A DNA stretch of 64,000 nt, taken from Paenibacillus sp. CAA11 (GTDB taxonomy: Bacteria; Bacillota; Bacilli; Paenibacillales; Paenibacillaceae). A program made the position numbers and the translations under genes. Shown one piece after another: positions 23,906 through 34,548 of the stretch; position 1 is the first letter of the stretch, and each line of letters begins with the position of its first letter. Where the stretch lies: NCBI RefSeq assembly GCF_003060825.1, contig NZ_CP028922.1, positions 4,824,411 to 4,888,410 on the forward strand. The letters run 5' to 3'. The notes beneath the pieces are model-generated. The model was not told the origin of the DNA and searched no databases. It saw only the letters and a program-made list of their open reading frames with translations.

Positions 23906-23998
23906 GATTGACTTTTGGGCAATTCGCCTCTATTAGATTTTTCCTGACAATGCTGTGAAATAGTAGTGACTTAGGAAGGTGCAGCTAATATGGACTTA

Positions 23999-24664
23999 TT
24001 ATTTAAGCATATTCATCACCTTAGCATACTCCTCCTTGCTCAAATACTTGGAGAGAACCTGCTGCGCCTGAATCATCTCCTCCTCCGTCAATCCGCCTTC
24101 CATGGCAGCGGTCAGCGACTGCACCTCCTGCTCAGGTAGTTTCTTCATCAGCAGCTGAAAGATTTCGGCCTTAGCTTCAGCAGACAGGCCCTCCTTGGTC
24201 GCCTGAAGCTCATCTGAAGAGACTACAGGTGCATCCTCAGCCTCCTTCTTGCTTTCCTTGCCCATAACGGCTATAGAGTCCTCCGGCGCCTCTTCCTCTT
24301 TGTCCCCCTTGCCCGGATTAACCTGTTCCTGGCCAGCAGGCAGGCTAGTGTCTTTGTCCTGCTTCTTGTCCGCTGCCTCGAGATTCGATGCAGTGGTCCC
24401 GGCTGCCGAATTATTGCGCTCTGTCTCCTGATTTTGCCCTGCCTGACCTTCTTCGGCGTCCGCCTTACTGTTCTTGCTGCTACTGCCTGCGGAGAGCCCC
24501 AGCAGACTAGCCAGCCCCGTAGGCTGCCCCTCCCACTTGATATTTAAGCTGGTCAGCAAAGACTGAACGTAGGCATTCACCACCATGCCTGTCGTCAGCA
24601 TACTCAAGCCGCACACCAGCACGGTCACCAGAACCAGACTCATGATACGGGTCATCCATCTCAT
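23999..24664 (-). CDS. membrane-anchored low-complexity hypothetical protein
   Basis: A 221-residue protein with one N-terminal hydrophobic helix (IMSLVLVTVLVCGLSMLTTGMVVNAYV). A long Ser/Glu/Lys/Gln-rich disordered segment follows (about 60-150), then a short helical C-terminal domain (SAEAKAEIFQLLMKKLPEQEVQSL ... LSKYLSKEEYAKVMNMLK). AAAGGAG precedes the ATG. The topology suggests an anchored external protein, perhaps a wall- or spore-linked factor, but I recognise no family. It is transcribed alone, with a terminator behind it. Confidence 0.75.
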   Translation of the reverse strand: MRWMTRIMSLVLVTVLVCGLSMLTTGMVVNAYVQSLLTSLNIKWEGQPTGLASLLGLSAGSSSKNSKADAEEGQAGQNQETERNNSAAGTTASNLEAADKKQDKDTSLPAGQEQVNPGKGDKEEEAPEDSIAVMGKESKKEAEDAPVVSSDELQATKEGLSAEAKAEIFQLLMKKLPEQEVQSLTAAMEGGLTEEEMIQAQQVLSKYLSKEEYAKVMNMLK

Positions 24665-24773
24665 TTCGGCGTTCTCCTTTGCTCCTGGAATAATAAGTCC
24701 TAGAATAGGTCTCGTACCAGTATGCCCGCCGAAGCATCATTTTCTACCTTCCCTATGAAAATCTATCCCTGCT

Positions 24774-26507
24774 TTAGAGGGCGAGCAGCCCCTCTCTTGA
24801 CCGCGCCGGCTCTCGGGACGTTTTATTTTCAATAGAGTACAGGCTGTGGAAATACCCGCGCTGATCCATCAGCTCCTGGAAAGTCCCCCGTTCAATAATT
24901 TCACCGCCCTGCAGCACATAGATGGCATCGTACCTCTCCAAGAGGCGTTTAACCAATCGGTGGGTTACCACAAGGGCCGTTACTTCCTTCATGTTCAGAA
25001 TCGTCTCTTCAATCGCATAAGCTGTCTCATTATCGAGTGCAGAAGTGGCTTCATCCAACATTAAGATCGGCGCCTTTCGAATCAGAGTCCTTGCAATCGC
25101 AATCCGCTGCTTCTCCCCGCCGGAGAGCAGGCTGCCATTCTCGCCAACCAAGCTATCCAAGCCATCTGGCAATCTATCTAGAAACCGGGTCATTCCCGAA
25201 TGCTCGGCTGCCCTGGCTACATCTTCATCCGTATAGTCGCCAAACAGCTTAATATTCTCGTTGATGCTGCTATCGAACAAGAAGGTGTGCTGGTGCAATA
25301 TGGATTGGAAGTGATATACGTCATCTGCAGAAATGTCTTTTAGCGGAATGCCGTCAATCAGGATTGCCCCATCATAATGCTCATACTGCTTCAATAGCAG
25401 CTTAAGCAGTGTGGATTTGCCGGAGCCGCTGGCCCCTACGAATGCCACCTTTTGATTTTTACGAATGAGTAAATCAATCCCGCTGAGTACCTTTTTCTGA
25501 TCATCATATCCGAAGCTGACATTCTTCCACTCAATCACCCCATCGAAGTGGTCCTTCGCCGTGTACGTTCTCTGCTCTTCCCGTTCATTCAGCAGGGTGA
25601 TAATTCGCCCTGAGATCTGCTTCAACGACTTGATCCGGGCCAGATACTGAACACTGGAGTAGATCGGATTCACCACATTGTTCGTCAGCTGTACACAAGC
25701 CAGCAACATGCCCAGCGTCAGCTCGCCCTGAATCGCAAAGATCCCGCCGATAATGAACACCGAATTGAACATAATGCCGCCAAAAACCTCACTGATGGCA
25801 TCTACCCCGCAACTGACCACATTGAATCTGAACTTCCGCCGCTCGACGTCCTGATTCACCTTCGTATATTCCTCTTCAATTTTCCGCTCGATTTTGAAGC
25901 TCTTAATGACCTGAAAGCCTGAGAACAGATCATTTACCTTCACCATAAAATGCTCCAGACTCTCAGCATATTTGTTCTTGCTTCCGCTGAGACTCCGCTC
26001 AAACAAACGAGGGATAAGGATGGAAATGACCGTCATCATGAGAAGGCACAGCGAGATCTTATAGCTTAAAAAGAACATGGACGATAAAGCACCCGTGAAG
26101 GCCACTACCGTGCCAAACAATTGAAAGAGGTTGCGGAAGTAATCCTCCTCTACCATCTTCAGATCATTGTTAATTACCGACAGGTATTTGGCACTGTTTG
26201 ACGAGGAGAATTCTGCAATACTTTTCCCCATAATTTTGCGGAATACCTCATCCTTCAAATAAACCATCGTCTTGCGGATATAAGCGGACTTCGCCCATTC
26301 GGCCAAAAAGTGCACCACCGCACCGAATACAATAAAGCCAAGCGCCAATGCAGCCACTCGATAAAATTCCGTGAGGCTCCCGCTCCCGATAGTATCCGTA
26401 ATGGCCTTAAATACAAACGCTAATCCTACATTCAGCAGACTTGCCAGAAATACCGTGATTGCAACAAGCGCCAGTCTCCCTTTATACCTGAACAAATAAG
26501 TGCTCAT
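24774..26507 (-). CDS. ABC transporter, fused permease and ATPase (exporter type)
   Basis: A 577-residue half-transporter of the MsbA/LmrA type that would work as a homodimer. Six membrane helices occupy residues 1-300; the ATPase domain follows with Walker A GASGSGKSTLLKLL, Q-loop FQSILHQHTFLFDSS, signature LSGGEKQRIAIAR, Walker B APILMLDEATSALD and H-loop VVTHRL. All key residues are intact. Substrate unknown; such lone half-transporters export lipids, peptides or drugs. No partner half-transporter or regulator lies beside it. The last 20 residues (SREPARSREGLLAL) are a tail without obvious role. Confidence 0.92.
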   Translation of the reverse strand: MSTYLFRYKGRLALVAITVFLASLLNVGLAFVFKAITDTIGSGSLTEFYRVAALALGFIVFGAVVHFLAEWAKSAYIRKTMVYLKDEVFRKIMGKSIAEFSSSNSAKYLSVINNDLKMVEEDYFRNLFQLFGTVVAFTGALSSMFFLSYKISLCLLMMTVISILIPRLFERSLSGSKNKYAESLEHFMVKVNDLFSGFQVIKSFKIERKIEEEYTKVNQDVERRKFRFNVVSCGVDAISEVFGGIMFNSVFIIGGIFAIQGELTLGMLLACVQLTNNVVNPIYSSVQYLARIKSLKQISGRIITLLNEREEQRTYTAKDHFDGVIEWKNVSFGYDDQKKVLSGIDLLIRKNQKVAFVGASGSGKSTLLKLLLKQYEHYDGAILIDGIPLKDISADDVYHFQSILHQHTFLFDSSINENIKLFGDYTDEDVARAAEHSGMTRFLDRLPDGLDSLVGENGSLLSGGEKQRIAIARTLIRKAPILMLDEATSALDNETAYAIEETILNMKEVTALVVTHRLVKRLLERYDAIYVLQGGEIIERGTFQELMDQRGYFHSLYSIENKTSREPARSREGLLAL

Positions 26508-26590
26508 CGACGTTCTCCCTCCCCATGCCTTCCCCTGTCACAACCCTGCGTTCATCTTTGTCTTTCCAATATAATCAATATAGTAAAAAA

Positions 26591-26610
26591 CCCCTTCCAC
26601 AAGGAAGGGG
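26591..26610 (-). terminator. intrinsic terminator of the small membrane protein gene
   Basis: CCCCTTCC (26591-26598) pairs with GGAAGGGG (26603-26610); the minus strand continues with TTTTTT. Confidence 0.8.
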
Positions 26611-26674
26611 CGCAGGATTGAAGTATCGATCCGTCTGAGGACGGAGAGGCAGTCAGACTCCATGCTGGCTTGCT

Positions 26675-27004
26675 CTACGAATTCTCCGACGACGCACGGC
26701 CATATTTTCGCCGATATAAAATCCAGATTAGTGCATTGGTCGCTATGTATACCGCAGGCATCACCAGCAGCATGAAGATGAACCAGGTCACATTGCCCGG
26801 ACGGGATATTAGCTCACCAAGCAGTTCAGCAGAAGCCACCAGGCCTGAACCGATCGAGCCGATGACAAAAAATAAACCGAAGAGCACGACATCAATGAAC
26901 AAGCCCATCAGCAAGGGGCGGATGAACAGAAAGTCCAGTTTTCCGCGCTGCTGCATATACTGCCAGCGTTCCTCCGGGGTCAGATTACTGTATTTTTTTC
27001 GCAT
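26675..27004 (-). CDS. small hypothetical membrane protein
   Basis: A 109-residue protein with a charged cytosolic start (MRKKYSNLTPEERWQYMQQRGK) and two or three membrane helices (FLFIRPLLMGLFIDVVLFGLFFVIG; VTWFIFMLLVMPAVYIATNALIWILY). It ends in a basic tail. AAGGAG lies about 8 bases before the ATG. No recognised domain; the charged start with an aromatic cluster is common among small Firmicute membrane proteins. It has its own terminator at 26591 and purA's terminator just upstream, so it is probably monocistronic. Confidence 0.75.
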   Translation of the reverse strand: MRKKYSNLTPEERWQYMQQRGKLDFLFIRPLLMGLFIDVVLFGLFFVIGSIGSGLVASAELLGELISRPGNVTWFIFMLLVMPAVYIATNALIWILYRRKYGRASSENS

Positions 27005-27078
27005 ATTAAACTCCTTAAGCTATAGTTCGGAATATTCAGCTTTTCCTGTATTTTTAGAATACCATGTCTACCGTAAAA

Positions 27079-27111
27079 AATCCCCTTCTGCCTATAAAGC
27101 AGAAGGGGATT
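27079..27111 (-). terminator. intrinsic terminator of purA
   Basis: AATCCCCTTCTGC (27079-27091) pairs perfectly with GCAGAAGGGGATT (27099-27111); the minus strand follows with TTTTTACGG. It lies 37 bases after the purA stop. Confidence 0.85.
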
Positions 27112-27147
27112 CCCCTTAAGGCAGGCCTGTATATAGCCTGCTTATAA

Positions 27148-28548
<1,401 letters not shown>

Positions 28549-28588
28549 TCACACCACAGCCATTTTACTGCCCTAAAGCAGCACTATA

Positions 28589-28664
28589 AGTTTAACAGTC
28601 CATGTGAGCAAAGTCAAATTAAAAGCGAACAATTCCACGCATGTAATGCTTATTGTTCGTTTTT
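28589..28664 (-). promoter_or_regulatory. purA promoter with two inverted PurBoxes (PurR)
   Basis: AAAAGCGAACAAT (28621-28633, plus strand) and AAAAACGAACAAT (28664-28652, minus strand) are inverted copies 18 bp apart. Each fits the Gram-positive PurBox AWWWCCGAACWWT with one change. Directly downstream toward purA are a -35 TTGACT (28617-28612) and a -10 TAAACT (28594-28589), 17 bp apart. The arrangement matches PurR-regulated purine genes of B. subtilis. The rest of the 400-bp gap shows no purine riboswitch. Confidence 0.75.
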
Positions 28665-28831
28665 ATGTCAAACTCCATTCGAATATTTCGCGAAAAAAAC
28701 ACCCTTTCCGGCTAATCCCTCAAATACTTGATCATTCTACCTTCATTTCGTATTTTTTGAGACTTGCCTGGTTAGGGTGGTTATCCATAAAGCATCTTAT
28801 AAGGACATATTATGCTTAAGCTGCTCCGTGC

Positions 28832-30193
28832 TTATCCAGCAAAAGGATCGGCATGAGCCCGCTCATAATTGGCAAATTTATTGTAATTCTTCAAGAAGAC
28901 CAGTTCAACGGTACCAACCGGGCCATTCCGCTGTTTCGCAATAATGATCTCGATGATGTTCTTCTTCTCGGTCTCCTGGTTATAATAATCATCCCGGTAC
29001 AGGAACGCTACGATATCGGCATCCTGCTCGATCGAACCGGATTCCCGAAGGTCGGACATCATCGGCCGTTTGTCCTGCCGCTGCTCAACGCCCCGGCTGA
29101 GCTGGGACAAGGCAATCACCGGCACTTCCAGCTCCCGCGCAATTTGCTTCAGTGTCCGGGAGATCTCGGAGACCTCCTGCTGTCTGTTCTCGCCGGCTTT
29201 GCCCCGGCCGTGAATCAGCTGAAGGTAGTCAATGACGATCATGCCGAGGCCCCGTTCCTTCTTCAGGCGCCGACACTTGGCGCGGATATCCGCAACCGTC
29301 ACACCAGGCGTATCGTCAATATAGATTTCCGCCTCGGCCAAGGCGGCGATGCCCATCGTCAGCTTCGCCCAATCCTCATCACTCTTGAAGTCACCTGTAC
29401 GCATTACACCTGCATCCAGGTTGGCCTCCGCACAGATCATCCGCTGTACCAGCTGGGCGGCGGACATCTCCAGACTGAAGATCGCCACCGTCTCTTTGCT
29501 GCGTACAGCAGCATTCTGACAGATGTTCAGGGCGAAGGCCGTCTTACCTACGGAAGGACGGGCCGCCACAATGATCAGGTCATTGCGCTGGAAGCCTGAG
29601 GTCATCCGGTCAAGATCGACGAAGCCGGAAGAGATTCCGGTCGTATTGCCGCGATTCTGGTGCAGCACCTCAACCTTCTCGAATACCTCCATAAGCACGT
29701 CGCGAATATAGATAAAGCCTGTTCCCGAGCGGCGGTTGGAGATCTCCAGGATGCGCCGCTCCGCATCGCTCAGCATGCCGGCGACATCTTCCCCGCCGGT
29801 ATAGCCATCGCTGACAATCTGCGTGGCGGTGCGAATCAGACGGCGGAGCATCGACTTCTCTTCGATAATGCGTGCATAGTAATCCACATTAGCCGCTGTA
29901 GGCACGGCATGGGCCAGCTTCGCTAAATAGCTGACGCCTCCGATGCTCTCCAGCTGGCCTTTATCCTGCAGCCGGGCCGTCAAGGTTACAAGGTCTATCG
30001 GCTGGCCGGCTTCACCGAGTTCCACCATGGTCTCATAGATCAGCTGGTGGGCCGTACTGTAGAAATCCTCGTCCCGCACCCGCTCCATCGCGGTAATGAG
30101 AGCTTCGGATTGAAGCAGAATCGCACCGAGCACGGCTTGCTCTGCTTCTAGGTTTTGCGGGGGGATCCGATCAAGAAACAGATCGCCGCCCAT
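28832..30193 (-). CDS. dnaB: replicative DNA helicase DnaB (DnaC of Bacillus)
   Basis: A 453-residue hexameric helicase that unwinds DNA ahead of the replisome. The N-terminal domain (residues 1-110) and the RecA-like motor (about 175-450) are both complete: Walker A AARPSVGKTAFALN, Walker B GMIVIDYLQLI, and the DnaB segments LSQLSRGVEQRQDKRPMMSDLRESGSIEQDADIV and KQRNGPVGTVELVF. It follows rplI by 2 bp, in the conserved gdpP-rplI-dnaB order. No intein is present in the helicase, unlike some bacterial dnaB genes. Confidence 0.97.
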   Translation of the reverse strand: MGGDLFLDRIPPQNLEAEQAVLGAILLQSEALITAMERVRDEDFYSTAHQLIYETMVELGEAGQPIDLVTLTARLQDKGQLESIGGVSYLAKLAHAVPTAANVDYYARIIEEKSMLRRLIRTATQIVSDGYTGGEDVAGMLSDAERRILEISNRRSGTGFIYIRDVLMEVFEKVEVLHQNRGNTTGISSGFVDLDRMTSGFQRNDLIIVAARPSVGKTAFALNICQNAAVRSKETVAIFSLEMSAAQLVQRMICAEANLDAGVMRTGDFKSDEDWAKLTMGIAALAEAEIYIDDTPGVTVADIRAKCRRLKKERGLGMIVIDYLQLIHGRGKAGENRQQEVSEISRTLKQIARELEVPVIALSQLSRGVEQRQDKRPMMSDLRESGSIEQDADIVAFLYRDDYYNQETEKKNIIEIIIAKQRNGPVGTVELVFLKNYNKFANYERAHADPFAG

Positions 30194-30195
30194 TC

Positions 30196-30639
30196 TTATT
30201 CCTCCGTAACTTGGACCTTCAGCGTCGATTTGACTTCAGGATGAAGCTTTACCGGCACTTGGGTCACGCCGAGGCTGCGAATAGGTTCATTCATTTCAAT
30301 CTTGCGTTTGTCGATCTTAACGCCAAGCTTGGCAAGCGCTTCTGCAACCTGTTTGCTTGTAATGGCTCCGAACAGGCGTCCGCCTTCGCCGGCTTTAGCC
30401 TTCAGGCCCACGGTCATCTCTTCAAGCTTCTTGCCGAGCGCAATCGCTTCTTCCTTCTCCTGCTGCTTGCGCTTCTCCTCAGAAGCCGTCTGCACTTCGA
30501 GCGTCTTCATATTGCCGTCCGTAGCCGGCTTCACCAAGCCGCGCGGAATTAGGAAGTTCTGTGCATAACCTTCAGATACATTTTTAATCTCGCCTTTTTT
30601 CCCCTGGCCTTTAACATCTTTCAAGAATATGACTTTCAT
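30196..30639 (-). CDS. rplI: 50S ribosomal protein L9
   Basis: A 147-residue L9, the standard length. The N-terminal rRNA-binding domain ([36 protein letters not shown]) is highly conserved, followed by the long connecting helix (about 45-80, Lys/Glu-rich) and the C-terminal globular domain ([17 protein letters not shown]). L9 binds 23S rRNA near the L1 stalk. It overlaps the gdpP end by 4 bp and sits 2 bp before dnaB, indicating one transcript. Confidence 0.97.
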   Translation of the reverse strand: MKVIFLKDVKGQGKKGEIKNVSEGYAQNFLIPRGLVKPATDGNMKTLEVQTASEEKRKQQEKEEAIALGKKLEEMTVGLKAKAGEGGRLFGAITSKQVAEALAKLGVKIDKRKIEMNEPIRSLGVTQVPVKLHPEVKSTLKVQVTEE

Positions 30640-32612
30640 TCGAATAACCCCTCTTCCCTCTCAATTTCTTCAAGCACCTCAAGCAATCTCTTCTCTGCTT
30701 CCGCCTGAGTGCCTTCCAGCTGAACAGCGGCATTGGTTAAATGTCCGCCTCCGCCTAGACGTTCCATAACAACCTGTACATTCATGCCCCCGAGCGATCG
30801 GGCGCTGATTCCAATGAGCCCGTCCGGCCGTTCACTAATGACGAACGAGGCGAGCACATTGGTCATATTCAGCAGCGTATCCGCCACCTGGGCGATCAAC
30901 AGCTGCGGGATTTTGCGGTTTGGCTCGGTTACAGCGAGCGCGATATGCCCGTAAATCATCCGGGCATGCTTGATAATTTCAGCCTTCTCGATATATTCCT
31001 GCAGGTCTTCCTTCAGGATTCGCTGCACCATGACGGTATCGGCTCCATTGCGACGCAGGAAGCCGGCCGCTTCAAAGGTACGTGAACCAGTATGAAGGGC
31101 AAAATGCTTCGTGTCCACGGTAATTCCTGCAAGGAGTGAAGTCGACTCCAGCGGGCTCAGCTGGACCTTCTCATGAATATACTGCAAGAGCTCTGTAACC
31201 AGCTCACTGGCAGAGGATGCATAAGGCTCTAGATACACCAATACCGCATCATTGATAAACTCTTCCCCCCGGCGGTGGTGATCGACCACGACAACTCGCC
31301 GGGCAGCTTCTACAAGCTGAGGCTCCATCGTCATGGAAGCCTTGTGCGTATCGACGACCACAAGCAGTGTGTGCTCCGTCATCAGGTCAAGCGCCTGCTC
31401 CGGTGAGATGAACCGCTTGCGAAGCGCTTCCTCCTGCTCGATCCGCTCCATCATCCGCTCGATAGCCGGATTGCTATCCTCCAGCACGATATGCGCCTCT
31501 ACCTTATACATATCGGCGGCCTTCATGACCCCGATCGAGGCGCCGATCACGTCCATGTCGGGGATCCGGTGCCCCATGATCAGCACGCGGTCGCTCTCCT
31601 GCATCAGATCGCGCAGCGCATGCGCGATAACGCGGGCACGCACCCGCGTGCGCTTCTCTACGGCGTTCGTCTTACCGCCGTAGAAGGAGAGCCGCTGACC
31701 GGCCTTCACCGCGGCCTGGTCTCCCCCGCGCCCGAGCGCCATGTCCAGACTCGACTGGGCGAGTTCACCCAGCTCGCTGATGCGCTCGGTGCCAAAGGCA
31801 AGGCCGATGCTAAGCGTCATCGGCACCTTCAGGTCCGCGGTCATCTCGCGGACCTCGTCCAGAATCACAAAGCGGCTCTGCTCCATCTCCTGGAGCGCTT
31901 TGTGATTAAACATCATCAGGTAACGCTCCGAGGAGAGGCGGCGCAGATACACTTGGTACTGCTTCGCCCAATCGGTCAGAAGCGTCGTTACCCGCGCAAT
32001 CAGCGCGGCCCGCTGCTGGTCATCCATTCCCTGAGAAGCCTCATCCAGATTGTCGAGCATCACAATCCCCAAGGCAAGGCGTTCGTAGTCATAACGCTGT
32101 CTCAGCGTCGCCAGCTCGGTCATATCATGGAAGTAAATCATCCGCTCTTCCGGCTGGGCAAAGACCTCAAAGTATCGTTCGCCCAACTTCACCTCGGCGG
32201 ATATCCCTCCCCCGTCGGCCTCCTTCTTAAGCAGCTGCGGAAGCTCCGGCAGCAGCTCATTCAGCGGAAGCCCAACCACCGTCTCTCGGCCAAGAATACT
32301 GGCCATGAATCGGTTATGCCATTCCACGGTCCTGTCCTCACTGTACAGGATCAGACCAAAAGGCAGACGGCTAACGGCCTCGCCTTCAATCCTCTTGATC
32401 CGGTACGTCAGGCCGGTCACATAATCCATCAGATCGCTGCGGAACCTTCGTTCCGACTGCAGCATCGTAAAAGCAAGCACACAAACCAGAACCAGCCCCA
32501 GTAGACCTACAGCCCAGTTATAGTACGAGACGAATATGACAAGCAGGAGCTGCAGCATGAACGCCCACACGGTGTAATATCCGTGCCAGCGCTTTTGGAG
32601 TAATTTAGGCAT
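30636..32612 (-). CDS. gdpP: cyclic-di-AMP phosphodiesterase GdpP
   Basis: A 658-residue membrane enzyme that hydrolyses c-di-AMP to pApA, so it helps set potassium, osmotic and cell-wall homeostasis. Order: two N-terminal membrane helices (about 10-52), a PAS-like haem-binding-type domain (about 60-165), a degenerate GGDEF domain (170-300), then DHH ([34 protein letters not shown]) and DHHA1 with [10 protein letters not shown]. All DHH metal ligands look intact. It lies in the conserved yybS-gdpP-rplI-dnaB operon with 4-12 bp junctions. Confidence 0.96.
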   Translation of the reverse strand: MPKLLQKRWHGYYTVWAFMLQLLLVIFVSYYNWAVGLLGLVLVCVLAFTMLQSERRFRSDLMDYVTGLTYRIKRIEGEAVSRLPFGLILYSEDRTVEWHNRFMASILGRETVVGLPLNELLPELPQLLKKEADGGGISAEVKLGERYFEVFAQPEERMIYFHDMTELATLRQRYDYERLALGIVMLDNLDEASQGMDDQQRAALIARVTTLLTDWAKQYQVYLRRLSSERYLMMFNHKALQEMEQSRFVILDEVREMTADLKVPMTLSIGLAFGTERISELGELAQSSLDMALGRGGDQAAVKAGQRLSFYGGKTNAVEKRTRVRARVIAHALRDLMQESDRVLIMGHRIPDMDVIGASIGVMKAADMYKVEAHIVLEDSNPAIERMMERIEQEEALRKRFISPEQALDLMTEHTLLVVVDTHKASMTMEPQLVEAARRVVVVDHHRRGEEFINDAVLVYLEPYASSASELVTELLQYIHEKVQLSPLESTSLLAGITVDTKHFALHTGSRTFEAAGFLRRNGADTVMVQRILKEDLQEYIEKAEIIKHARMIYGHIALAVTEPNRKIPQLLIAQVADTLLNMTNVLASFVISERPDGLIGISARSLGGMNVQVVMERLGGGGHLTNAAVQLEGTQAEAEKRLLEVLEEIEREEGLFE

Positions 32613-32623
32613 GCCTTCTCACC

Positions 32624-33541
32624 CTATCGTCTAGTTCTCGTGAAGAATTCGCGCAGCGGAAACAGAATATCGATAATGCCGATAATTCGAAGCGGCTGGA
32701 AGAATACCAGCAGAATCGTGAGAAAGATCGGAATTACCGGATTCCACTTGCGCACATGTGCGGCGAAGAAGAAGAATCCTGCCGTCTGTACCATAAAGCA
32801 GAATAACAGCATCGGCATCAAATTCAGCAGAATCGTCCCTAGGAAGCCTTGGCTGGCATAGCCAGTAATCAGGCTCAGCAGCAGACCCACAATATAATAC
32901 CAGACGAGTGACCGCGGCAGCTTCCACTCCCTAATCGGCGCAAGCTTCGGTGTAGTGATCCCCATGCTGCCTAGCGTAGGCCAGGCCAGCGCATGAGCCA
33001 CGGTAGCCATAATGAGCGAGCAAATAATCAGCGTGAACGGAATCAGCCTTACTGTCAGACTAGAGAACTCCTGAGCCGCTTCAGCGGACCATCCCAGCGT
33101 ATCCGCCAGCGAAGTTCCGCTGACCCCCTGAATCGGAGCCGCTGTCTTCGTAATGGTGTCTTCAATGGTGCTCGCAATATCAAAACCAAATAATGTAGTA
33201 CTGACGAATAGCATCACCAGGAACTCAATTAGAATAGCTGCTGCGCCAACGGCGACGGTTCGGAATGCCGCTGCCCTCTTCTTATACATATACCCCATCA
33301 ACATCGACGGGATCAGGAAGAAGATCGCCAGCAAAATAAACGTTGGCCCCAGCAAAATACTGACAATCGCCAGCACCGGAACAACATGCCACAGAAAAGA
33401 TTGTGTCGATAGCATGGTATAGAGCACCACACCTGGAAGCAGCATGAAAAAAGCCGTGATTACAATCAGCGGCGTTCCCATAGACAGGAACAGCAGCAGA
33501 TAGGCAGCGCTCCAGGCGATAGATGTCCAGCGTATTTTCAA
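32624..33541 (-). CDS. YybS-family (DUF2232) membrane protein
   Basis: A 305-residue polytopic protein with about eight hydrophobic helices spread along its length (for example AWSAAYLLLFLSMGTPLIVITAFFMLL at the start and WNPVIPIFLTILLVFFQPLRIIGIIDILFPL at the end). It is the usual neighbour upstream of gdpP in Bacillales (B. subtilis yybS). Structural studies of related proteins suggest an ECF-transporter S-component-like fold; the substrate is not known. The start at 33541 is 6 bp after the MazG-like stop, so the genes are coupled. Confidence 0.88.
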   Translation of the reverse strand: MKIRWTSIAWSAAYLLLFLSMGTPLIVITAFFMLLPGVVLYTMLSTQSFLWHVVPVLAIVSILLGPTFILLAIFFLIPSMLMGYMYKKRAAAFRTVAVGAAAILIEFLVMLFVSTTLFGFDIASTIEDTITKTAAPIQGVSGTSLADTLGWSAEAAQEFSSLTVRLIPFTLIICSLIMATVAHALAWPTLGSMGITTPKLAPIREWKLPRSLVWYYIVGLLLSLITGYASQGFLGTILLNLMPMLLFCFMVQTAGFFFFAAHVRKWNPVIPIFLTILLVFFQPLRIIGIIDILFPLREFFTRTRR

Positions 33542-33547
33542 ATGTGT

Positions 33548-33850
33548 TCACCTCTTACGCATATGTTCTTCCAGCGCGGAAATATCCTGATACCAATCCT
33601 CAAGCTGGTGTCCTTCTTGCTTATGTTTGCGTAGCTTCTCAAGAATGCTCTCATCAAGATCACGGTAACTGATCCCTAATCTGCGCCCTAGAATATAACT
33701 GCTGACAATAAGACTTGCCAGACTGTCGGTTACCCGCATCGTGCTGCCTTCCCATAGAGATTTGAACAGGCGGGATACATGATCAACCACTTCCGTTTTC
33801 AGCCACTCAATGACTTTGGCGCGTTTGGCCACATCCATCTCCTTCGGCAT
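33548..33850 (-). CDS. MazG-like family protein
   Basis: A 100-residue all-helical protein of the short MazG-like family (PF12643 type). MazG relatives are nucleotide pyrophosphohydrolases that use an ExxE metal motif; here helices include LKTEVVDHVSRLFKSLWEGSTMRVTDSLASLIVSSYILGRR, and a complete ExxE12-28ExxD pattern is not obvious, so catalysis is uncertain. The internal ATG at 33850 (MPKEMDVAKRAKVIEWL) is the likely start, with GGGAG upstream; a longer frame adds an unrelated leader. It heads the yybS-gdpP-rplI-dnaB string. Confidence 0.8.
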   Translation of the reverse strand: MPKEMDVAKRAKVIEWLKTEVVDHVSRLFKSLWEGSTMRVTDSLASLIVSSYILGRRLGISYRDLDESILEKLRKHKQEGHQLEDWYQDISALEEHMRKR

Positions 33851-33954
33851 ATTAAACGCTCCCTCTCTCTTGGACAAAGCTTTATTCCCGATTATAACAT
33901 AAAAGGGAGGGGCCACACGAACTTGGCTTCAAGATGAAGCCATAAGGCGGCCAT

Positions 33955-34383
33955 TTACACTTCCGGTAAGGAGCCCTCCTTGGAGACAAGCTGTTCGCAA
34001 TATTCAATGATCTGGCTCCGCCGGACAATGCCGATGAACCGATTCATATCGTCCACAACGGGCACAAAGTTCTGCACCTTAGCCAGATTGATTAAGTCCT
34101 CCATATCTTCATCAATCTGCACTGGCTTAATGTTCAAACGCAGAGGAACATCCTTAAGCAGGAACTTTGAAGCGTTCTCAAAGGTAACCTTGCCATTCGA
34201 GTTCTTCATGTACCACAGCAAGTCGCCTTCAGTAACTGTACCGGCGTAACTTCCGTCCCGTCCTATAATCGGAATGGCCGTATAGCGATGATGCTCCATT
34301 CTTTCCAGTGTCTGTCTAAGCGTTGAATCCATCGTAACTGAGGCCACGTCGCTCTTGGGCAGCAGGAAAAATGCAATATTCAC
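33955..34383 (-). CDS. CBS-domain-pair protein
   Basis: A 142-residue protein made of two CBS domains (TLRQTLERMEHHRYTAIPIIGRDGSYAGTVTEGDLLW, about 15-50; then DMEDLINLAKVQNFVPVVDDMNRFIGIVRRSQIIEYCE, about 90-130). CBS pairs bind adenosyl nucleotides and act as sensors. In several Firmicutes small stand-alone CBS proteins bind c-di-AMP, and the neighbour gdpP degrades that molecule, which makes c-di-AMP sensing a reasonable but unproven idea. Start: GTG at 34383 (VNIAFFLLPKSD) with GGAGGAGG 10 bases upstream; the upstream ATG at 34404 would place the ribosome site inside the gene. Confidence 0.82.
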   Translation of the reverse strand: MNIAFFLLPKSDVASVTMDSTLRQTLERMEHHRYTAIPIIGRDGSYAGTVTEGDLLWYMKNSNGKVTFENASKFLLKDVPLRLNIKPVQIDEDMEDLINLAKVQNFVPVVDDMNRFIGIVRRSQIIEYCEQLVSKEGSLPEV

Positions 34384-34548
34384 TTTGCCTCGAACCTCCT
34401 CCATGCTTCTGAATGCTTCTATTTGTTACGCCTGAAGATTTGAATTGTTCCGTTTTTGTTAGCGCAAAATCGGCAGCCGGTGTTCCGGACTGCCGAAGAA
34501 TTGCCTACCCTATCTGTCATTATATAATTTATGTTCGTGCACAGCCAA

